A stretch of 64,000 nt of DNA from Dickeya undicola. GTDB taxonomy: Bacteria; Pseudomonadota; Gammaproteobacteria; Enterobacterales; Enterobacteriaceae. A program made the translations under genes and the position numbers. The notes under the pieces are model-generated. The model made no database searches. It saw nothing but the letters and a program-made list of their open reading frames with translations, and was not told where the DNA came from. The stretch spans positions 124,001 to 188,000 of the forward strand of contig NZ_JSYG01000008.1 of assembly GCF_000784735.1 (NCBI RefSeq), read 5' to 3'. This document shows positions 9,095-18,198 of the stretch, piece by piece; the first letter of the stretch is position 1; every line of letters starts with the position of its first letter.

Positions 9095-9385
9095 TCAGGC
9101 CGTTTCCCCCCGTTTCAGCCGCAGCATAAAGTCCCGAAATGCGGGAGCCAATTCCTGAAACAGAGCGTCTTTGCGGTGGGTCATCATGACCTCGCTAAAC
9201 AGCTTCAGCCCGGTGCAGAACGCGGCGACCTCCGAGTCCGGCAAAATCCCCTTTGACCGAACTTTCTCAATGATTTCCAGAATATCGTCATGATTGGTGA
9301 CGTCAAACGTCAGTGCGCGATTTTGTGGCGTTTCGTCGCGATTATCGGTGATATTTTCCAGCGTGATACGATAGTGATAAGGCAT
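9095..9385 (-). CDS. DUF3861 small protein
   Basis: A 96-residue protein MPYHYRITLENITDN that fits the DUF3861 family. It is soluble and predicted alpha/beta, with no signal peptide and no known function. The start is the ATG at 9385 preceded by AAGGATA; the upstream extension to 9676 overlaps the marR coding strand and is not credible. It is transcribed divergently from the MarR gene across the palindromic operator at 9447-9473, so it is the likely MarR target. Confidence 0.75.
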   Translation of the reverse strand: MPYHYRITLENITDNRDETPQNRALTFDVTNHDDILEIIEKVRSKGILPDSEVAAFCTGLKLFSEVMMTHRKDALFQELAPAFRDFMLRLKRGETA

Positions 9386-9446
9386 GATTTTATCCTTGCG
9401 GTTGTGCGGTTTGAATCGTGCGATGGCATGGGCGGCCCGGCGTCGC

Positions 9447-9473
9447 CATATGGTTGACATTATCAACCATATG
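9447..9473. promoter_or_regulatory. MarR-type operator O1
   Basis: A 27-bp perfect palindrome: arms CATATGGTTGA and TCAACCATATG, 11 bp each, around a five-base centre. It lies in the spacer between the divergent DUF3861 and MarR genes, the usual place for an autoregulatory MarR operator. Confidence 0.75.
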
Positions 9474-9487
9474 AACATATAAACCAA

Positions 9488-9506
9488 ATGGTTGATAAGG
9501 TCAACA
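9488..9506. promoter_or_regulatory. MarR-type operator O2
   Basis: A second, weaker copy of the O1 half-sites: ATGGTTGA (9488-9495), five bases, TCAACA (9501-9506). It lies just in front of, or overlapping, the marR start, so binding here would repress the regulator gene itself. Confidence 0.6.
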
Positions 9507-9511
9507 AATTG

Positions 9512-9997
9512 ATGCGTGACACCCTTGATACCCAGACCTTTGAGCTGCTGGGAGAACTGATCCACGGTTTTAAACAACGTCTGCAGGAGAGCGATGCACT
9601 GACGCAGACGGGCCTCGCCCCGTTTCAGGCACGCACGCTGGGGCTGATAGCTCGCCACCCCGGCAAGAGCCAGCATTTTCTGGCGCAGTACATGGGGCGG
9701 GACAAAGCGCAGATTGCCCGTCTGCTGAAAGATCTGGAAACGCTGGGGCTGATCACCCGCCAGCCTTCGCCGACCGACCGGCGGGCACAGGTAGTGTTAC
9801 TGACGAAAAAAGGTGAGGACACACATCGCCAGTTCGCCGATGCTCGCACCAGCCTGTTGCAACGCGCCTTTGCCGATGTAACGCCGGAAGAGCGCCACCA
9901 GTTCGCACAGGTATTGCAGAAAATGAAGGCCAACCTGGCCTCAATATCGGAATGTACCCAAAATAATTCGAGTTGCAGGAAGGCGGCAACCGAGTGA
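9512..9997 (+). CDS. MarR-family transcriptional regulator
   Basis: A winged-helix repressor of about 161 residues. The helix-turn-helix lies around residues 45-75 (FLAQYMGRDKAQIARLLKDL), followed by the wing RQPSPTDRRAQVVLLTKKG with its conserved Asp-Arg. I prefer the ATG at 9512 because AAGG lies 11 bases upstream, whereas the in-frame ATG at 9488 has no ribosome site and falls within O2. The last 13 codons and the stop (9956-9997) are read from an ERIC repeat, so the C-terminus TQNNSSCRKAATE is element-derived. The ligand is unknown. Confidence 0.88.
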   Translation: MRDTLDTQTFELLGELIHGFKQRLQESDALTQTGLAPFQARTLGLIARHPGKSQHFLAQYMGRDKAQIARLLKDLETLGLITRQPSPTDRRAQVVLLTKKGEDTHRQFADARTSLLQRAFADVTPEERHQFAQVLQKMKANLASISECTQNNSSCRKAATE

Positions 9998-10154
9998 ATC
10001 CCCAGGAGCTTACATAAGTAAGTGACTGGGGTGAGTGACAAATTGGCGTAAGCCGATTTGAACGCTGCTTGCAGCGGCCCCGAAGGGGCGAGGCCCATGA
10101 AATGGACCGAGTAACGCAGCCAACGCACCTGCAACTTGAAGTATGACGGGTATA
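9955..10154. repeat. ERIC element, long form (200 bp)
   Basis: Contains the diagnostic ERIC core: GTGAATCCCCAGGAGCTTAC, then AAGTAAGTGACTGGGGTGAG, with ends CCCAAAATAATTCGAGTTGC and CAACTTGAAGTATGACGGGT. Compared with the 127-bp copy at 23201-23327 it carries about 73 extra bases (roughly 10038-10112). It lies between convergent marR and GNAT genes and supplies the marR stop. Confidence 0.92.
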
Positions 10155-10179
10155 AAAGCCTGATGATGAACCGCTGACC

Positions 10180-10632
10180 TCAGCCTGCCATCCCGGTGCT
10201 GTAGATATCCTGGCGGACAAAGGTCCAGGCATAATCCTGACGGTTAACCGGCTCGTAGCCCACTTTCTGGTATAGCCACGGCGCGGTAGAGGTAAGCAGC
10301 AATTGACGGCGCAAGCGCTGCAATCGCGGATGGTTGACCGTGCATTCCACCAAAAAACGGCCCAGCCCGGCACCCTGATGTACGGGCAGTACAAACACAT
10401 CGCACAGATAGCCGAAGGTAGCGAAATCGGTCACCATGCGGGCAAAGCCAATCTGGCGGCCCTGATGATAAAGCCCGAAACACAGGCTGTTGGCGATAGA
10501 CAGTGCGACAGTTTCCCGATCGATGCCTGCTGCCCAACTGGAGGTGGTGAGATAGCCATGAATGGTATCCAGATCGAGCTGCTGCGGATCCGTCGACACC
10601 TGATAGTCCTTTTTCTCCCATTGCGCTGACAC
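10180..10632 (-). CDS. GNAT-family N-acetyltransferase
   Basis: A 150-residue acetyltransferase. The acetyl-CoA-binding strand and loop are in VFVLPVHQGAGLGRFLVE, and the C-terminal TSTAPWLYQKVGYEP is a typical GNAT ending. Such proteins acetylate amines, amino acids or antibiotics; the substrate here is unknown. The GTG at 10632 is preferred because AAAAGGAG sits seven bases upstream; the ATG at 10653 would place the ribosome site inside the gene. It is a single gene, convergent with marR. Confidence 0.85.
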   Translation of the reverse strand: MSAQWEKKDYQVSTDPQQLDLDTIHGYLTTSSWAAGIDRETVALSIANSLCFGLYHQGRQIGFARMVTDFATFGYLCDVFVLPVHQGAGLGRFLVECTVNHPRLQRLRRQLLLTSTAPWLYQKVGYEPVNRQDYAWTFVRQDIYSTGMAG

Positions 10633-11028
10633 GGTGTTACTCCTTTTGATCATGATGAGGGGTTATCATCCCACCAGACCGCCCGCCAGAACAACGCCGA
10701 CAACAACGATAACGTCCACCCTTGTCTCACACAGCATCACCTGTCATGCCAGTAGCAAAAGCAACGCCACCTGCGTCCACGCGAATAAAACGCTTACCCA
10801 CCTGATGTATTGACCTTCCCTGATATTGACGCAATGAAATATGACGAATAGCCGGTCTGACGCGTTCCTGACGTCCAGCATGGTCAGATCCGCTGTTCTG
10901 GAAACATGAAAAGTATTGACCCGCGAATGACTGATGACAAAGCAAGCTCGCCGCCTGTGGCGACCCATCATCAATCTGTTTTTTCATTATGTATACGACA
11001 TGTGCCCGCTAACTCAAGCCGGTCACAC
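10633..11028. other. 396-bp spacer, GNAT / LysR
   Basis: Both flanking genes are on the minus strand. The small reading frames here have no family resemblance and poor ribosome sites. I see no repeat or strong hairpin. It probably holds the GNAT promoter and the end of the LysR transcript. Confidence 0.4.
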
Positions 11029-11925
11029 TCAGGCCTGGCACAGCGTCTGGATTAACGTCCATACTGCGGTTGCCGCAGTGGAGAGCGAACGATTACGACG
11101 GCGGACCAATTGCAATCGTCGGTTCTCGATTGGCCATAACTGACGGACTGCCAGCCCGGAAAATTCAAGGGAAGATAATGCCAGTTGTGGAATGACCGAA
11201 ACCCCAATACCTGACTGCAAAATACGAAAGATGGTGGTGACATGCCCAAGCTCCTGAATGACATGCGGTGTGACACCATGACGAATCAACGCATTGTCGA
11301 TTAAAGGGCGGCTGCCTGAGGCATAGTCAAGCAACACCAGTTCCTGATTCTGCAAGTCACACCATGTCACTCGCTTCAGCCGGGCAATCGGGTGATGCTC
11401 CGGCAGTACCAGACAAAATGGCTCCTCCATGAATGTTTCGGTGTACAAATCGGACGGTACAGCGGGTTCGATCACCACACCAAAATCAACCTCCTCGTCC
11501 ATGACCATCTGCATCGCTTGCTGCTGTACCCGGTCATGGATGACTAAATTGACGTGCGGATAATTTTCAGCGATTTGCGCGATGCAGTCAGGCATGATCC
11601 CCGCCGAGATGGTGGGGCTGGTTGCTACATGCACCAGCCCGCGACGCCGCTCTCCCCAACTCTGGACATTACACAGCGTCGTTTCCAGATCACCCAAAAC
11701 ACGGCGAAGGTCTTGCGACAAATCTGCCCCTTCCTGCGTTAATACCACCTCACGGGTTGTCCGTTTAAATAATCTGACGCCCAGCTCATTTTCCAGATCA
11801 CCAATACTGTGACTCATCGCGGATTGTGTCAGGGAAACCATGTTTCCTGCACGACTAAAACTATGATGTTCAGCCACCGCCAGAAAAATACGCAACTGCC
11901 TTAACGATATATTTGAGATATTCAT
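11029..11925 (-). CDS. LysR-family regulator, probable oxalate-operon activator
   Basis: A 298-residue LysR-type regulator. The N-terminal helix-turn-helix (residues 5-65) includes RQLRIFLAVAEHHSFSRAG and a MSHSIGDLENELGVRLFKR recognition segment. The C-terminal part is a periplasmic-binding-like effector domain (VEPAVPSDLYTETFMEEPFC, GIGVSVIPQLAL). It lies divergently, 402 bp from the oxalate transporter gene, the standard arrangement for a LysR regulator and its target. Oxalate, oxalyl-CoA or formyl-CoA would be the natural effector, but this is inferred from context only. Confidence 0.87.
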   Translation of the reverse strand: MNISNISLRQLRIFLAVAEHHSFSRAGNMVSLTQSAMSHSIGDLENELGVRLFKRTTREVVLTQEGADLSQDLRRVLGDLETTLCNVQSWGERRRGLVHVATSPTISAGIMPDCIAQIAENYPHVNLVIHDRVQQQAMQMVMDEEVDFGVVIEPAVPSDLYTETFMEEPFCLVLPEHHPIARLKRVTWCDLQNQELVLLDYASGSRPLIDNALIRHGVTPHVIQELGHVTTIFRILQSGIGVSVIPQLALSSLEFSGLAVRQLWPIENRRLQLVRRRNRSLSTAATAVWTLIQTLCQA

Positions 11926-12224
11926 GATTTTAAGTCATCGATAGATTAAAAAAAAACATTTCCACATTCAGTACCTTGTGGTTATTAATAAATACCAGAA
12001 ACAGAACGAAGAGCAATTACATTTTACTGTCAATAAATCAATCGATGAAATTATTCAAATAGCCACGGGATTTTATTCAATGGAAATAAATTGATAAAAA
12101 TTAAAATACTTGTGAATTAGTTAGCAGAAATGACTTTCCATCTGACTTTATCACCAATGGAATAATCATTTTAATGACTGTCATAACACCGGAAACCTGA
12201 AATATGACGGGTATTAATAAAGCA
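11926..12224. other. AT-rich divergent regulatory region, LysR / oxalate operon
   Basis: Strongly AT-rich, promoter-like DNA. Small palindromes are visible, for example ATGAC-T-GTCAT at 12174-12184. A short piece, CCTGAAATATGACGGGTATT (12197-12216), resembles the ERIC end and may be a remnant. No gene is seen. Confidence 0.5.
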
Positions 12225-12285
12225 AGTGAAACACGTTGAAAATAGCCAACCAGATTATGGTTAGCGATTTCTTCGGTGTTTCACT
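12225..12285 (+). promoter_or_regulatory. 61-nt palindrome in oxalate-operon leader
   Basis: Perfect ten-base arms AGTGAAACAC (12225-12234) and GTGTTTCACT (12276-12285) enclose further pairing: GAAA with TTTC, and GCCAACC (12245-12251) with GGTTAGC (12259-12265, one mismatch), leaving a seven-base loop. It ends 42 bases before the transporter ATG, so it is either a folded mRNA leader or a large operator. Confidence 0.7.
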
Positions 12286-12327
12286 CCACCCCTTATTTTC
12301 AAATCCTCGAAGTCAGGAGAGTGTATT

Positions 12328-13635
12328 ATGAGTGAAAGAATAGATGTGCGGAATCGAACGGATAAGGAAATACTCGGCTTTAATCGATGGTGGCTTTTTG
12401 TATTGGCTTTTCTGGCGATGTCTGTTATTAGCCCTTATGAATATGCCTGGTCGGTTATTGCCCCGCACTTTGCCAAAATATATGACTGGGAACCGACAAA
12501 AATATCGTTAATGTTTAGTATGTTCGTTATTTTCCAGGCATTCGGCACCCTGCCCGGTGGGATTTTTCGTGACAAGTTTGGCCCCAAGGTCGTGTCTGTC
12601 GTCGCGGGTATCTTTTCAGGCATCGGGCTGCTGGTGTGCGCATTTGGGCAGACGTTGTCCTATAAAGTCGTGCTCATCGTCTGGTGTATTGGGTGTTTTT
12701 TCTGCGGATTTGTCTACAACGCAGCGATAACCACCTGCAACAAATGGTTCCCTGATCACAGGAATATCACTATCGGTCTTATTTCCGCCGCTTTCTCCTG
12801 GGGAGCATTACCCTTTATTTTCCCCATCCGTAGCATTCCAGACAACGCCCCAGACAGTACCTTCTTCAATGTCATTTTTATTATGGCGGCGATCATCTCT
12901 GGCGTTATCATTATCACCGGCTTATTGATGAAAGACCCACCGAAAGGCTGGCGTTATTTCACCCCATCATCGGCAAAAAAGCATACCGTAGTAAAACGCC
13001 CGTGCGAGAAACAATACAGTATGGGAGAAGCAATGCATACCTGGCAGTTCTGGGTGTTAATTGCCTCTTTCGTTTTAGTCTCCGCATCCGGCCTGACCTT
13101 TATTTCAAATAGCATCAAATTTGCGTCAGCATTCCACTTCAGTTTGGCAGCAGGCACCATCGTTACCGTCGGAATGGCAATCACCAGCGGCCTTAGCCGG
13201 GTTGTTGGCGGCTGGATTGCAGACAAGATTGGCATCGATAAAACCATGACCATCTTTTATATCCTGTGTGGCGTGTTTTCTCTCGTGGCGTTATTTTTCG
13301 CTAAAGCCAATAGCGCAACAGGTTTTATCAGCAGTTGTATTATCTCGATATTCTTCTGGGGAGCATTATATTCGCTGTTTGCATCAATTGTAGGGTATTA
13401 CTACGGTGAAGTTGCTTCCGGCTCCAATTACGGCATGTTGTATGCCTCAGCCAAAGGCTTAGGGGGAATTTATGGCGGTGTCTTCTCCGCTTATTTAATT
13501 TCCACCTACGGTCACTCCTTCACCATTATTGTCTCTTCCATTATGGCGTTACTTTCCGGGCTCATTCTTATTCCATTGTGGAAACACCCTCCTGTCTGGA
13601 AAGAAACGAATGGAATGCTCATACCCACACACTAG
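12328..13635 (+). CDS. OFA-family MFS transporter, probable oxalate/formate antiporter
   Basis: A 435-residue inner-membrane protein with twelve hydrophobic segments. It shows the MFS loop 2-3 motif (GGIFRDKFGPKVV, around residue 80) and features of the oxalate/formate antiporter family: SPYEYAWSVIAPHF in helix 1 and GLGGIYGGVFSAYL in helix 11. In Oxalobacter, OxlT exchanges oxalate for formate, the product of the enzymes encoded next to it. An AGGAGAG ribosome site precedes the ATG. It is the first gene of the oxalate operon, with oxc 71 bp downstream. Confidence 0.86.
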   Translation: MSERIDVRNRTDKEILGFNRWWLFVLAFLAMSVISPYEYAWSVIAPHFAKIYDWEPTKISLMFSMFVIFQAFGTLPGGIFRDKFGPKVVSVVAGIFSGIGLLVCAFGQTLSYKVVLIVWCIGCFFCGFVYNAAITTCNKWFPDHRNITIGLISAAFSWGALPFIFPIRSIPDNAPDSTFFNVIFIMAAIISGVIIITGLLMKDPPKGWRYFTPSSAKKHTVVKRPCEKQYSMGEAMHTWQFWVLIASFVLVSASGLTFISNSIKFASAFHFSLAAGTIVTVGMAITSGLSRVVGGWIADKIGIDKTMTIFYILCGVFSLVALFFAKANSATGFISSCIISIFFWGALYSLFASIVGYYYGEVASGSNYGMLYASAKGLGGIYGGVFSAYLISTYGHSFTIIVSSIMALLSGLILIPLWKHPPVWKETNGMLIPTH

Positions 13636-13664
13636 AAATTTAAATTCACTAGAAATTTAAATTC
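13631..13664 (+). repeat. 17-bp perfect tandem duplication at the transporter stop
   Basis: ACTAGAAATTTAAATTC occurs twice head to tail (13631-13647 and 13648-13664), then starts again as ACTAC. The first copy contains the transporter stop codon. It lengthens the transporter-oxc spacer. Confidence 0.9.
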
Positions 13665-13706
13665 ACTACAAAAATTCATGACATTGGAAATTAAAAGCGA
13701 GGTCTT

Positions 13707-15452
13707 ATGTCTTCTATTACCGAAATCGATACTGCCAATGCGGCAGCATCAGAAAAAACAACACTGATTGATGGCTTTCACCTTTTTCTTGAAGCACTCA
13801 AACTGAATGATATCGATACCCTCTTCGGTTTACCCGGCATTCCGATTACCGATCTGCTGCGTATGGCCCAGGCGGAAGGACTGCGGGTTATCTCTTTCCG
13901 CCATGAACAACACGCCGGTAACGCGGCGGCGGCGGCCGGTTTCCTTACCGCCAAACCCGGTATCTGTATGACGGTTTCCGCACCCGGTTTCCTGAACGGC
14001 CTGACCGCTCTCGCCAACGCCACGACCAACTGCTTCCCGATGATCCTGATCAGCGGCTCCAGCGAGCGTGAAATTGTCGATTTGCAACAAGGCGATTACG
14101 AAGAGATGGATCAACTGGCTATCGCCAAGCCGCTGTGTAAGGCCGCCTTTCGCGTATTGCGAGCCGAAGACATCGGTATTGGTATCGCTCGCGCCATTCG
14201 TGCAGCCGTCTCCGGACGCCCCGGTGGGGTCTATCTGGATCTGCCCGCTAAACTGTTCTCGCAAACCCTACCACAGGATGCCGGGCGTAAATCCTTAATC
14301 AAGGTCGTCGACCCTGCGCCGCGCCAGCTCCCCGCACCACATGCCGTAACCCGTGCGCTTGAGCTACTCAAGAACGCTAAAAAACCGCTGATTCTGCTGG
14401 GCAAAGGGGCGGCCTACGCCCGTGCCGATGCCGAGATTCGTGCCTTCGTCGAAAAAACCGGCATCCCCTACCTGCCGATGTCGATGGCTAAAGGCTTGCT
14501 GCCGGATACGCATGAACTGTCTGCCGCCGCCACTCGCTCCTACGTTTTGAAAGAAGCGGATGTGGTGGTGCTGATCGGCGCTCGTCTGAACTGGCTGCTT
14601 TCACACGGTAAAGGCAAGACCTGGGGGCAGGAAAACGGGCCGAAGAAATTTATCCAGATCGATATCGCGCCGACTGAAATCGACAGCAACGTCGCGATTG
14701 ATGCACCGCTTATCGGTGATGTCAGTTCCTGCATCACCGCTTTGTTGAACGGCATCGGCAACAACTGGGCCAAACCTTCGACTGACTGGACCGGCGTTAT
14801 CGCAGAACGCAGAGCCAAAAACATCAACAAGATGGCTGACATGTTGGCCGCCCGCCCATCGCCGATGAACTTCCATAGCGCATTGAGCGTCGTGAAAGCC
14901 ATCGTGAAGGACAACCCGGAAGCCATCGTCGTCAGCGAAGGGGCCAACACGCTGGATTTTGGCCGCAGCATCGTGGACATGTACCTGCCGCGCAAACGTC
15001 TGGATGTCGGCACCTGGGGGGTGATGGGTATCGGCATGGGCTTTGCTGTCGCTGGTGCAGTGGTGACGGGCAAACCGGTTATCGCCATTGAAGGCGATTC
15101 CGCCTTCGGTTTCAGCGGCATGGAAGTTGAAACGATCTGCCGTTACCACCTGCCCGTCTGCATTGTGGTGTTCAACAACAACGGCATTTACAAAGGGACC
15201 GACATCAATGCCGCGGGCGGCACAGACATGGCCCCCACCGTGTTCGTCAAAGACGCACGCTACGAAATGATGATGCAGGCGTTTGGCGGCGTGGGCGTGC
15301 ATGTCACCACCACGGATGAACTGCATCACGCCATGAATGAAGCCATTGCCTCCGGTAAGCCAACGCTTATCAATGCCGTCATCGACGAGACAGTCGGCAC
15401 CGAAAGTGGCCGCATTACCAACCTGAACCCAGCCAAAGCCATCAAAAAATAA
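13707..15452 (+). CDS. oxc: Oxalyl-CoA decarboxylase
   Basis: A 581-residue thiamine-diphosphate enzyme that converts oxalyl-CoA to formyl-CoA and CO2. The N-terminal Pyr domain has the conserved glutamate in [17 protein letters not shown] and the [19 protein letters not shown] stretch. The C-terminal PP domain has the metal-binding [18 protein letters not shown] and [10 protein letters not shown] motifs. These match Oxalobacter formigenes Oxc closely, including [14 protein letters not shown] near the end. The start follows GCGAGG. It lies between the oxalate transporter and two CoA-transferase genes, which confirms the role. Confidence 0.94.
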   Translation: MSSITEIDTANAAASEKTTLIDGFHLFLEALKLNDIDTLFGLPGIPITDLLRMAQAEGLRVISFRHEQHAGNAAAAAGFLTAKPGICMTVSAPGFLNGLTALANATTNCFPMILISGSSEREIVDLQQGDYEEMDQLAIAKPLCKAAFRVLRAEDIGIGIARAIRAAVSGRPGGVYLDLPAKLFSQTLPQDAGRKSLIKVVDPAPRQLPAPHAVTRALELLKNAKKPLILLGKGAAYARADAEIRAFVEKTGIPYLPMSMAKGLLPDTHELSAAATRSYVLKEADVVVLIGARLNWLLSHGKGKTWGQENGPKKFIQIDIAPTEIDSNVAIDAPLIGDVSSCITALLNGIGNNWAKPSTDWTGVIAERRAKNINKMADMLAARPSPMNFHSALSVVKAIVKDNPEAIVVSEGANTLDFGRSIVDMYLPRKRLDVGTWGVMGIGMGFAVAGAVVTGKPVIAIEGDSAFGFSGMEVETICRYHLPVCIVVFNNNGIYKGTDINAAGGTDMAPTVFVKDARYEMMMQAFGGVGVHVTTTDELHHAMNEAIASGKPTLINAVIDETVGTESGRITNLNPAKAIKK

Positions 15453-15490
15453 TCGCTTTGGTCATTCATCGATAAAATGGAGATAACACC

Positions 15491-16768
15491 ATGAATAATA
15501 AAAAAGACTTGCCGTTGGCTGGCGTCAAAATCATCGATTTCACCCACGTACAGGCAGGCCCGGCTTGTACACAAATGCTGGCGTGGTTCGGTGCCGACGT
15601 GATCAAAATCGAACGTCCGGGTTCGGGCGACATCACCCGTAACCAATTACGCGACATCCCGGATGCGGACGCTCTGTATTTCACCATGCTCAACAGCAAT
15701 AAGCGCTCACTCACACTGGATACTAAAAAGCCCGAGGGCAAGGAAGTGCTGACCCGACTGATCAAAGAATGTGACGTGATGGTGGAAAACTTCGGCCCCG
15801 GCGCGTTGGACCGCATGGGATTTACCTGGGAGCACATTCAGGAACTGAACCCTCGCATGATCCTTGCCTCCGTCAAAGGCTTCAGCGAAGGCCACCACTA
15901 CGAACACCTGCGTGCCTATGAAAACGTGGCGCAATGCGCCGGTGGTGCCGCTTCAACCACCGGCTGGTGGAAGGGTGAGAATGCCGTGCCAACCATTTCG
16001 GCCGCCGCGTTGGGTGACAGCAATACCGGTATGCATTTAGCCATCGGTATTCTGACTGCCTATATCGGCCGCCAGAAAACCGGCAAAGGGCAGAAAGTCG
16101 CCTGTGCCATGCAGGACGCCGTGCTCAACCTCTGCCGCGTCAAAATGCGCGATCAACTGCGTTTGGATAACGTCGGTTATCTGGAAGAGTACCCGCAGTA
16201 TCCGCATGAACCGTTCTCCGACGTGGTGCCACGCGGCGGTAATGCCGGTGGTGGTGGTCAGCCCGGTTGGATCCTCAAGTGTAAAGGCTGGGAGACAGAC
16301 CCCAATGCCTACATCTACTTCACGGTACAAGACCTGGTATGGACGCCGATTTGCGATGCGATAGAGCGCCCTGAATGGCGGGAAGACCCGGCGTTTACCA
16401 CCCCGAAAGCGCGCCAGCCGCATATCATGGATATTTTCGGTGCCATTGAAAGCTTCATTCTGAGGACCGGTAAAGACAAATTCGACGCGGTGGAATACTT
16501 CGGTAAGTTCGGCATCCCCTGTGCGCCGGTGATGTCGATGAAGGAACTGCTGCACGACGAATCGCTGCGTAAGAGCGGTTCCATCGTCGAAGTGCCGCAC
16601 AAAGTACGCGGCAGTTACTGGACCGTCGGTTGCCCAATCAAGTTCTCGACTCTCAAACCTGAGATTACCGCCTCGCCGCTGCTCGGCGAGCACACCGACA
16701 ACGTACTGGCGGAACTGGGCTACTCGCAAGAGCAGATCGCGCGCATTCACACAGCTAAAGCGGTGTAA
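15491..16768 (+). CDS. frc: Formyl-CoA:oxalate CoA-transferase (first copy)
   Basis: A 425-residue class III (CaiB-BaiF) CoA-transferase that moves CoA from formyl-CoA to oxalate and so feeds Oxc. The catalytic aspartate is in AALGDSNTG (about Asp176, equal to Asp169 of Oxalobacter Frc). The flexible glycine loop [16 protein letters not shown] and the N-terminal [21 protein letters not shown] are diagnostic. TGGAGATAAC precedes the ATG, 38 bp after oxc. Together with Oxc it completes the cycle from oxalate to formate plus CO2. Confidence 0.93.
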   Translation: MNNKKDLPLAGVKIIDFTHVQAGPACTQMLAWFGADVIKIERPGSGDITRNQLRDIPDADALYFTMLNSNKRSLTLDTKKPEGKEVLTRLIKECDVMVENFGPGALDRMGFTWEHIQELNPRMILASVKGFSEGHHYEHLRAYENVAQCAGGAASTTGWWKGENAVPTISAAALGDSNTGMHLAIGILTAYIGRQKTGKGQKVACAMQDAVLNLCRVKMRDQLRLDNVGYLEEYPQYPHEPFSDVVPRGGNAGGGGQPGWILKCKGWETDPNAYIYFTVQDLVWTPICDAIERPEWREDPAFTTPKARQPHIMDIFGAIESFILRTGKDKFDAVEYFGKFGIPCAPVMSMKELLHDESLRKSGSIVEVPHKVRGSYWTVGCPIKFSTLKPEITASPLLGEHTDNVLAELGYSQEQIARIHTAKAV

Positions 16769-16777
16769 GCACGGCAC

Positions 16778-16807
16778 GCCCTGACCGTCGCTACTGACGC
16801 TCAGGGC
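16778..16807 (+). promoter_or_regulatory. Intercistronic hairpin between the two CoA-transferase genes
   Basis: GCCCTGA (16778-16784) pairs with TCAGGGC (16801-16807), with inner GTC/GAC pairing. No T run follows, so it may be a processing or stability element and not a terminator. Confidence 0.45.
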
Positions 16808-16875
16808 AAACAGACCGAGGAATGATGAAGCGCGGTGAATCGCACCAAAGTGAATGAGAGTCGAGGAGAATTATC

Positions 16876-18114
16876 ATGAGCAAAGCATTAGACGGGATCA
16901 GAATTATCGATTTCACCCATGTTCAGTCTGGCCCAAGCTGCACCCAGTTACTCGCCTGGATGGGTGCTGACGTTATCAAGATCGAACGCGTCGGCGAGGG
17001 TGACGCGACACGCAAGCAATTACGCGATATCCCCGGCGTGGACAGTTTGTATTTTACGATGCTGAACCACAACAAACGCGCCGTCACCCTCAACACCAAA
17101 ACCCCCGAAGGCTTGCAAGTACTGGATAGCCTGATCCGACGCGGCGATGTACTGGTTGAGAACTTTGCGCCCGGCGCGCTGGACCGCATGGGGCTGACCT
17201 GGGAGCACATCCACGCCACCAATCCACGCCTGATCCTCGCCTCGGTCAAGGGCTTCGGGCCAGGTCGCTACGAGGACTGCAAATCTTACGAGAATGTCGC
17301 CCAATGTGCGGGCGGCGCGGCATCAACCACCGGCTTCAACGATGGCCTGCCGATGGTGACCGGCGCGCAGATCGGCGATTCAGGCTCAGGCTTGCACCTG
17401 GCGCTGGGTATTGTCTCGGCACTTTTCCAGCGCCATACCACGGGGCGCGGGCAAAAAGTGTCGGTGTCGATGCAAGACGCCGTGCTCAATCTATGCCGGG
17501 TTAAATTGCGTGACCAGCAACGGCTGGAACGCACTGGCGTATTGCAGGAATATCCGCCATTCCCGCATAGCGACGCGGTGCCGCGCGCTGGCAACGCGTC
17601 GGGTGGCGGCCAGCCGGGTTCTATCCTCAAATGCAAAGGCTGGGAAACCGACCACAACGCCTACCTCTATTTCATCGCTCAGGCGGCGGTCTGGCCTGCA
17701 ATATGTAACCTGATCGGTGAGCCAGGCTGGGCCGAGGACGAGCGTTTCAGCACCCCCGCGGCCCGCCTGCCCAGACTCAACGCTATCTTTCAGCGCATCG
17801 AACAGTGGACCATGACCAAGAACAAATTCGAGGTGATGGAAATCCTTAACCACTACGACATCCCCTGCGGCCCGGTGCTGTCGATGAAGGAGCTTGCCCG
17901 TGACGATGCGCTGCGCGCCAGCGGCACCATCGTCGAGGTTGATCACCCCACACGTGGCAGGTACACCACCGTAGGTATGCCGATAAAAATGTCCGACAGC
18001 CCGGTGGATGTCACCCGCTCCCCTCTGCACGGCGAGCATACCGATGAGGTTCTGCGGGAACTGGGCTATGACAGTGCAACCGTAGCGGCCCTGCGCGACA
18101 AGCAGGTGATTTGA
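16876..18114 (+). CDS. Second class III CoA-transferase, Frc paralogue
   Basis: A 412-residue CoA-transferase clearly related to its neighbour across its whole length (shared [42 protein letters not shown]). The catalytic aspartate is in QIGDSGSG (Asp168). The glycine loop reads SGGGQPG where the first copy has GGGGQPG. It could be a second formyl-CoA:oxalate transferase or, by analogy with E. coli YfdE, an acetyl-CoA:oxalate CoA-transferase that primes the cycle. GAGGAG precedes the ATG. It is the last gene of the operon, 107 bp after frc. Confidence 0.87.
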   Translation: MSKALDGIRIIDFTHVQSGPSCTQLLAWMGADVIKIERVGEGDATRKQLRDIPGVDSLYFTMLNHNKRAVTLNTKTPEGLQVLDSLIRRGDVLVENFAPGALDRMGLTWEHIHATNPRLILASVKGFGPGRYEDCKSYENVAQCAGGAASTTGFNDGLPMVTGAQIGDSGSGLHLALGIVSALFQRHTTGRGQKVSVSMQDAVLNLCRVKLRDQQRLERTGVLQEYPPFPHSDAVPRAGNASGGGQPGSILKCKGWETDHNAYLYFIAQAAVWPAICNLIGEPGWAEDERFSTPAARLPRLNAIFQRIEQWTMTKNKFEVMEILNHYDIPCGPVLSMKELARDDALRASGTIVEVDHPTRGRYTTVGMPIKMSDSPVDVTRSPLHGEHTDEVLRELGYDSATVAALRDKQVI

Positions 18115-18198
18115 TGACGCGATGCCTCTTGTTGATACTGACGGGGCGGTCGGTGGCATCCTGTCTGTCACCGGCCCTGTACCGGCAGCGCTCTCCCA

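Noticed and set aside
10727-10987. 86-codon frame between the GNAT and LysR genes
   Set aside because: Low-complexity composition, no family resemblance and no convincing ribosome site.
12197-12216. Third ERIC copy
   Set aside because: Only about 20 bases resemble the ERIC end, with mismatches; this is too little to call an element.
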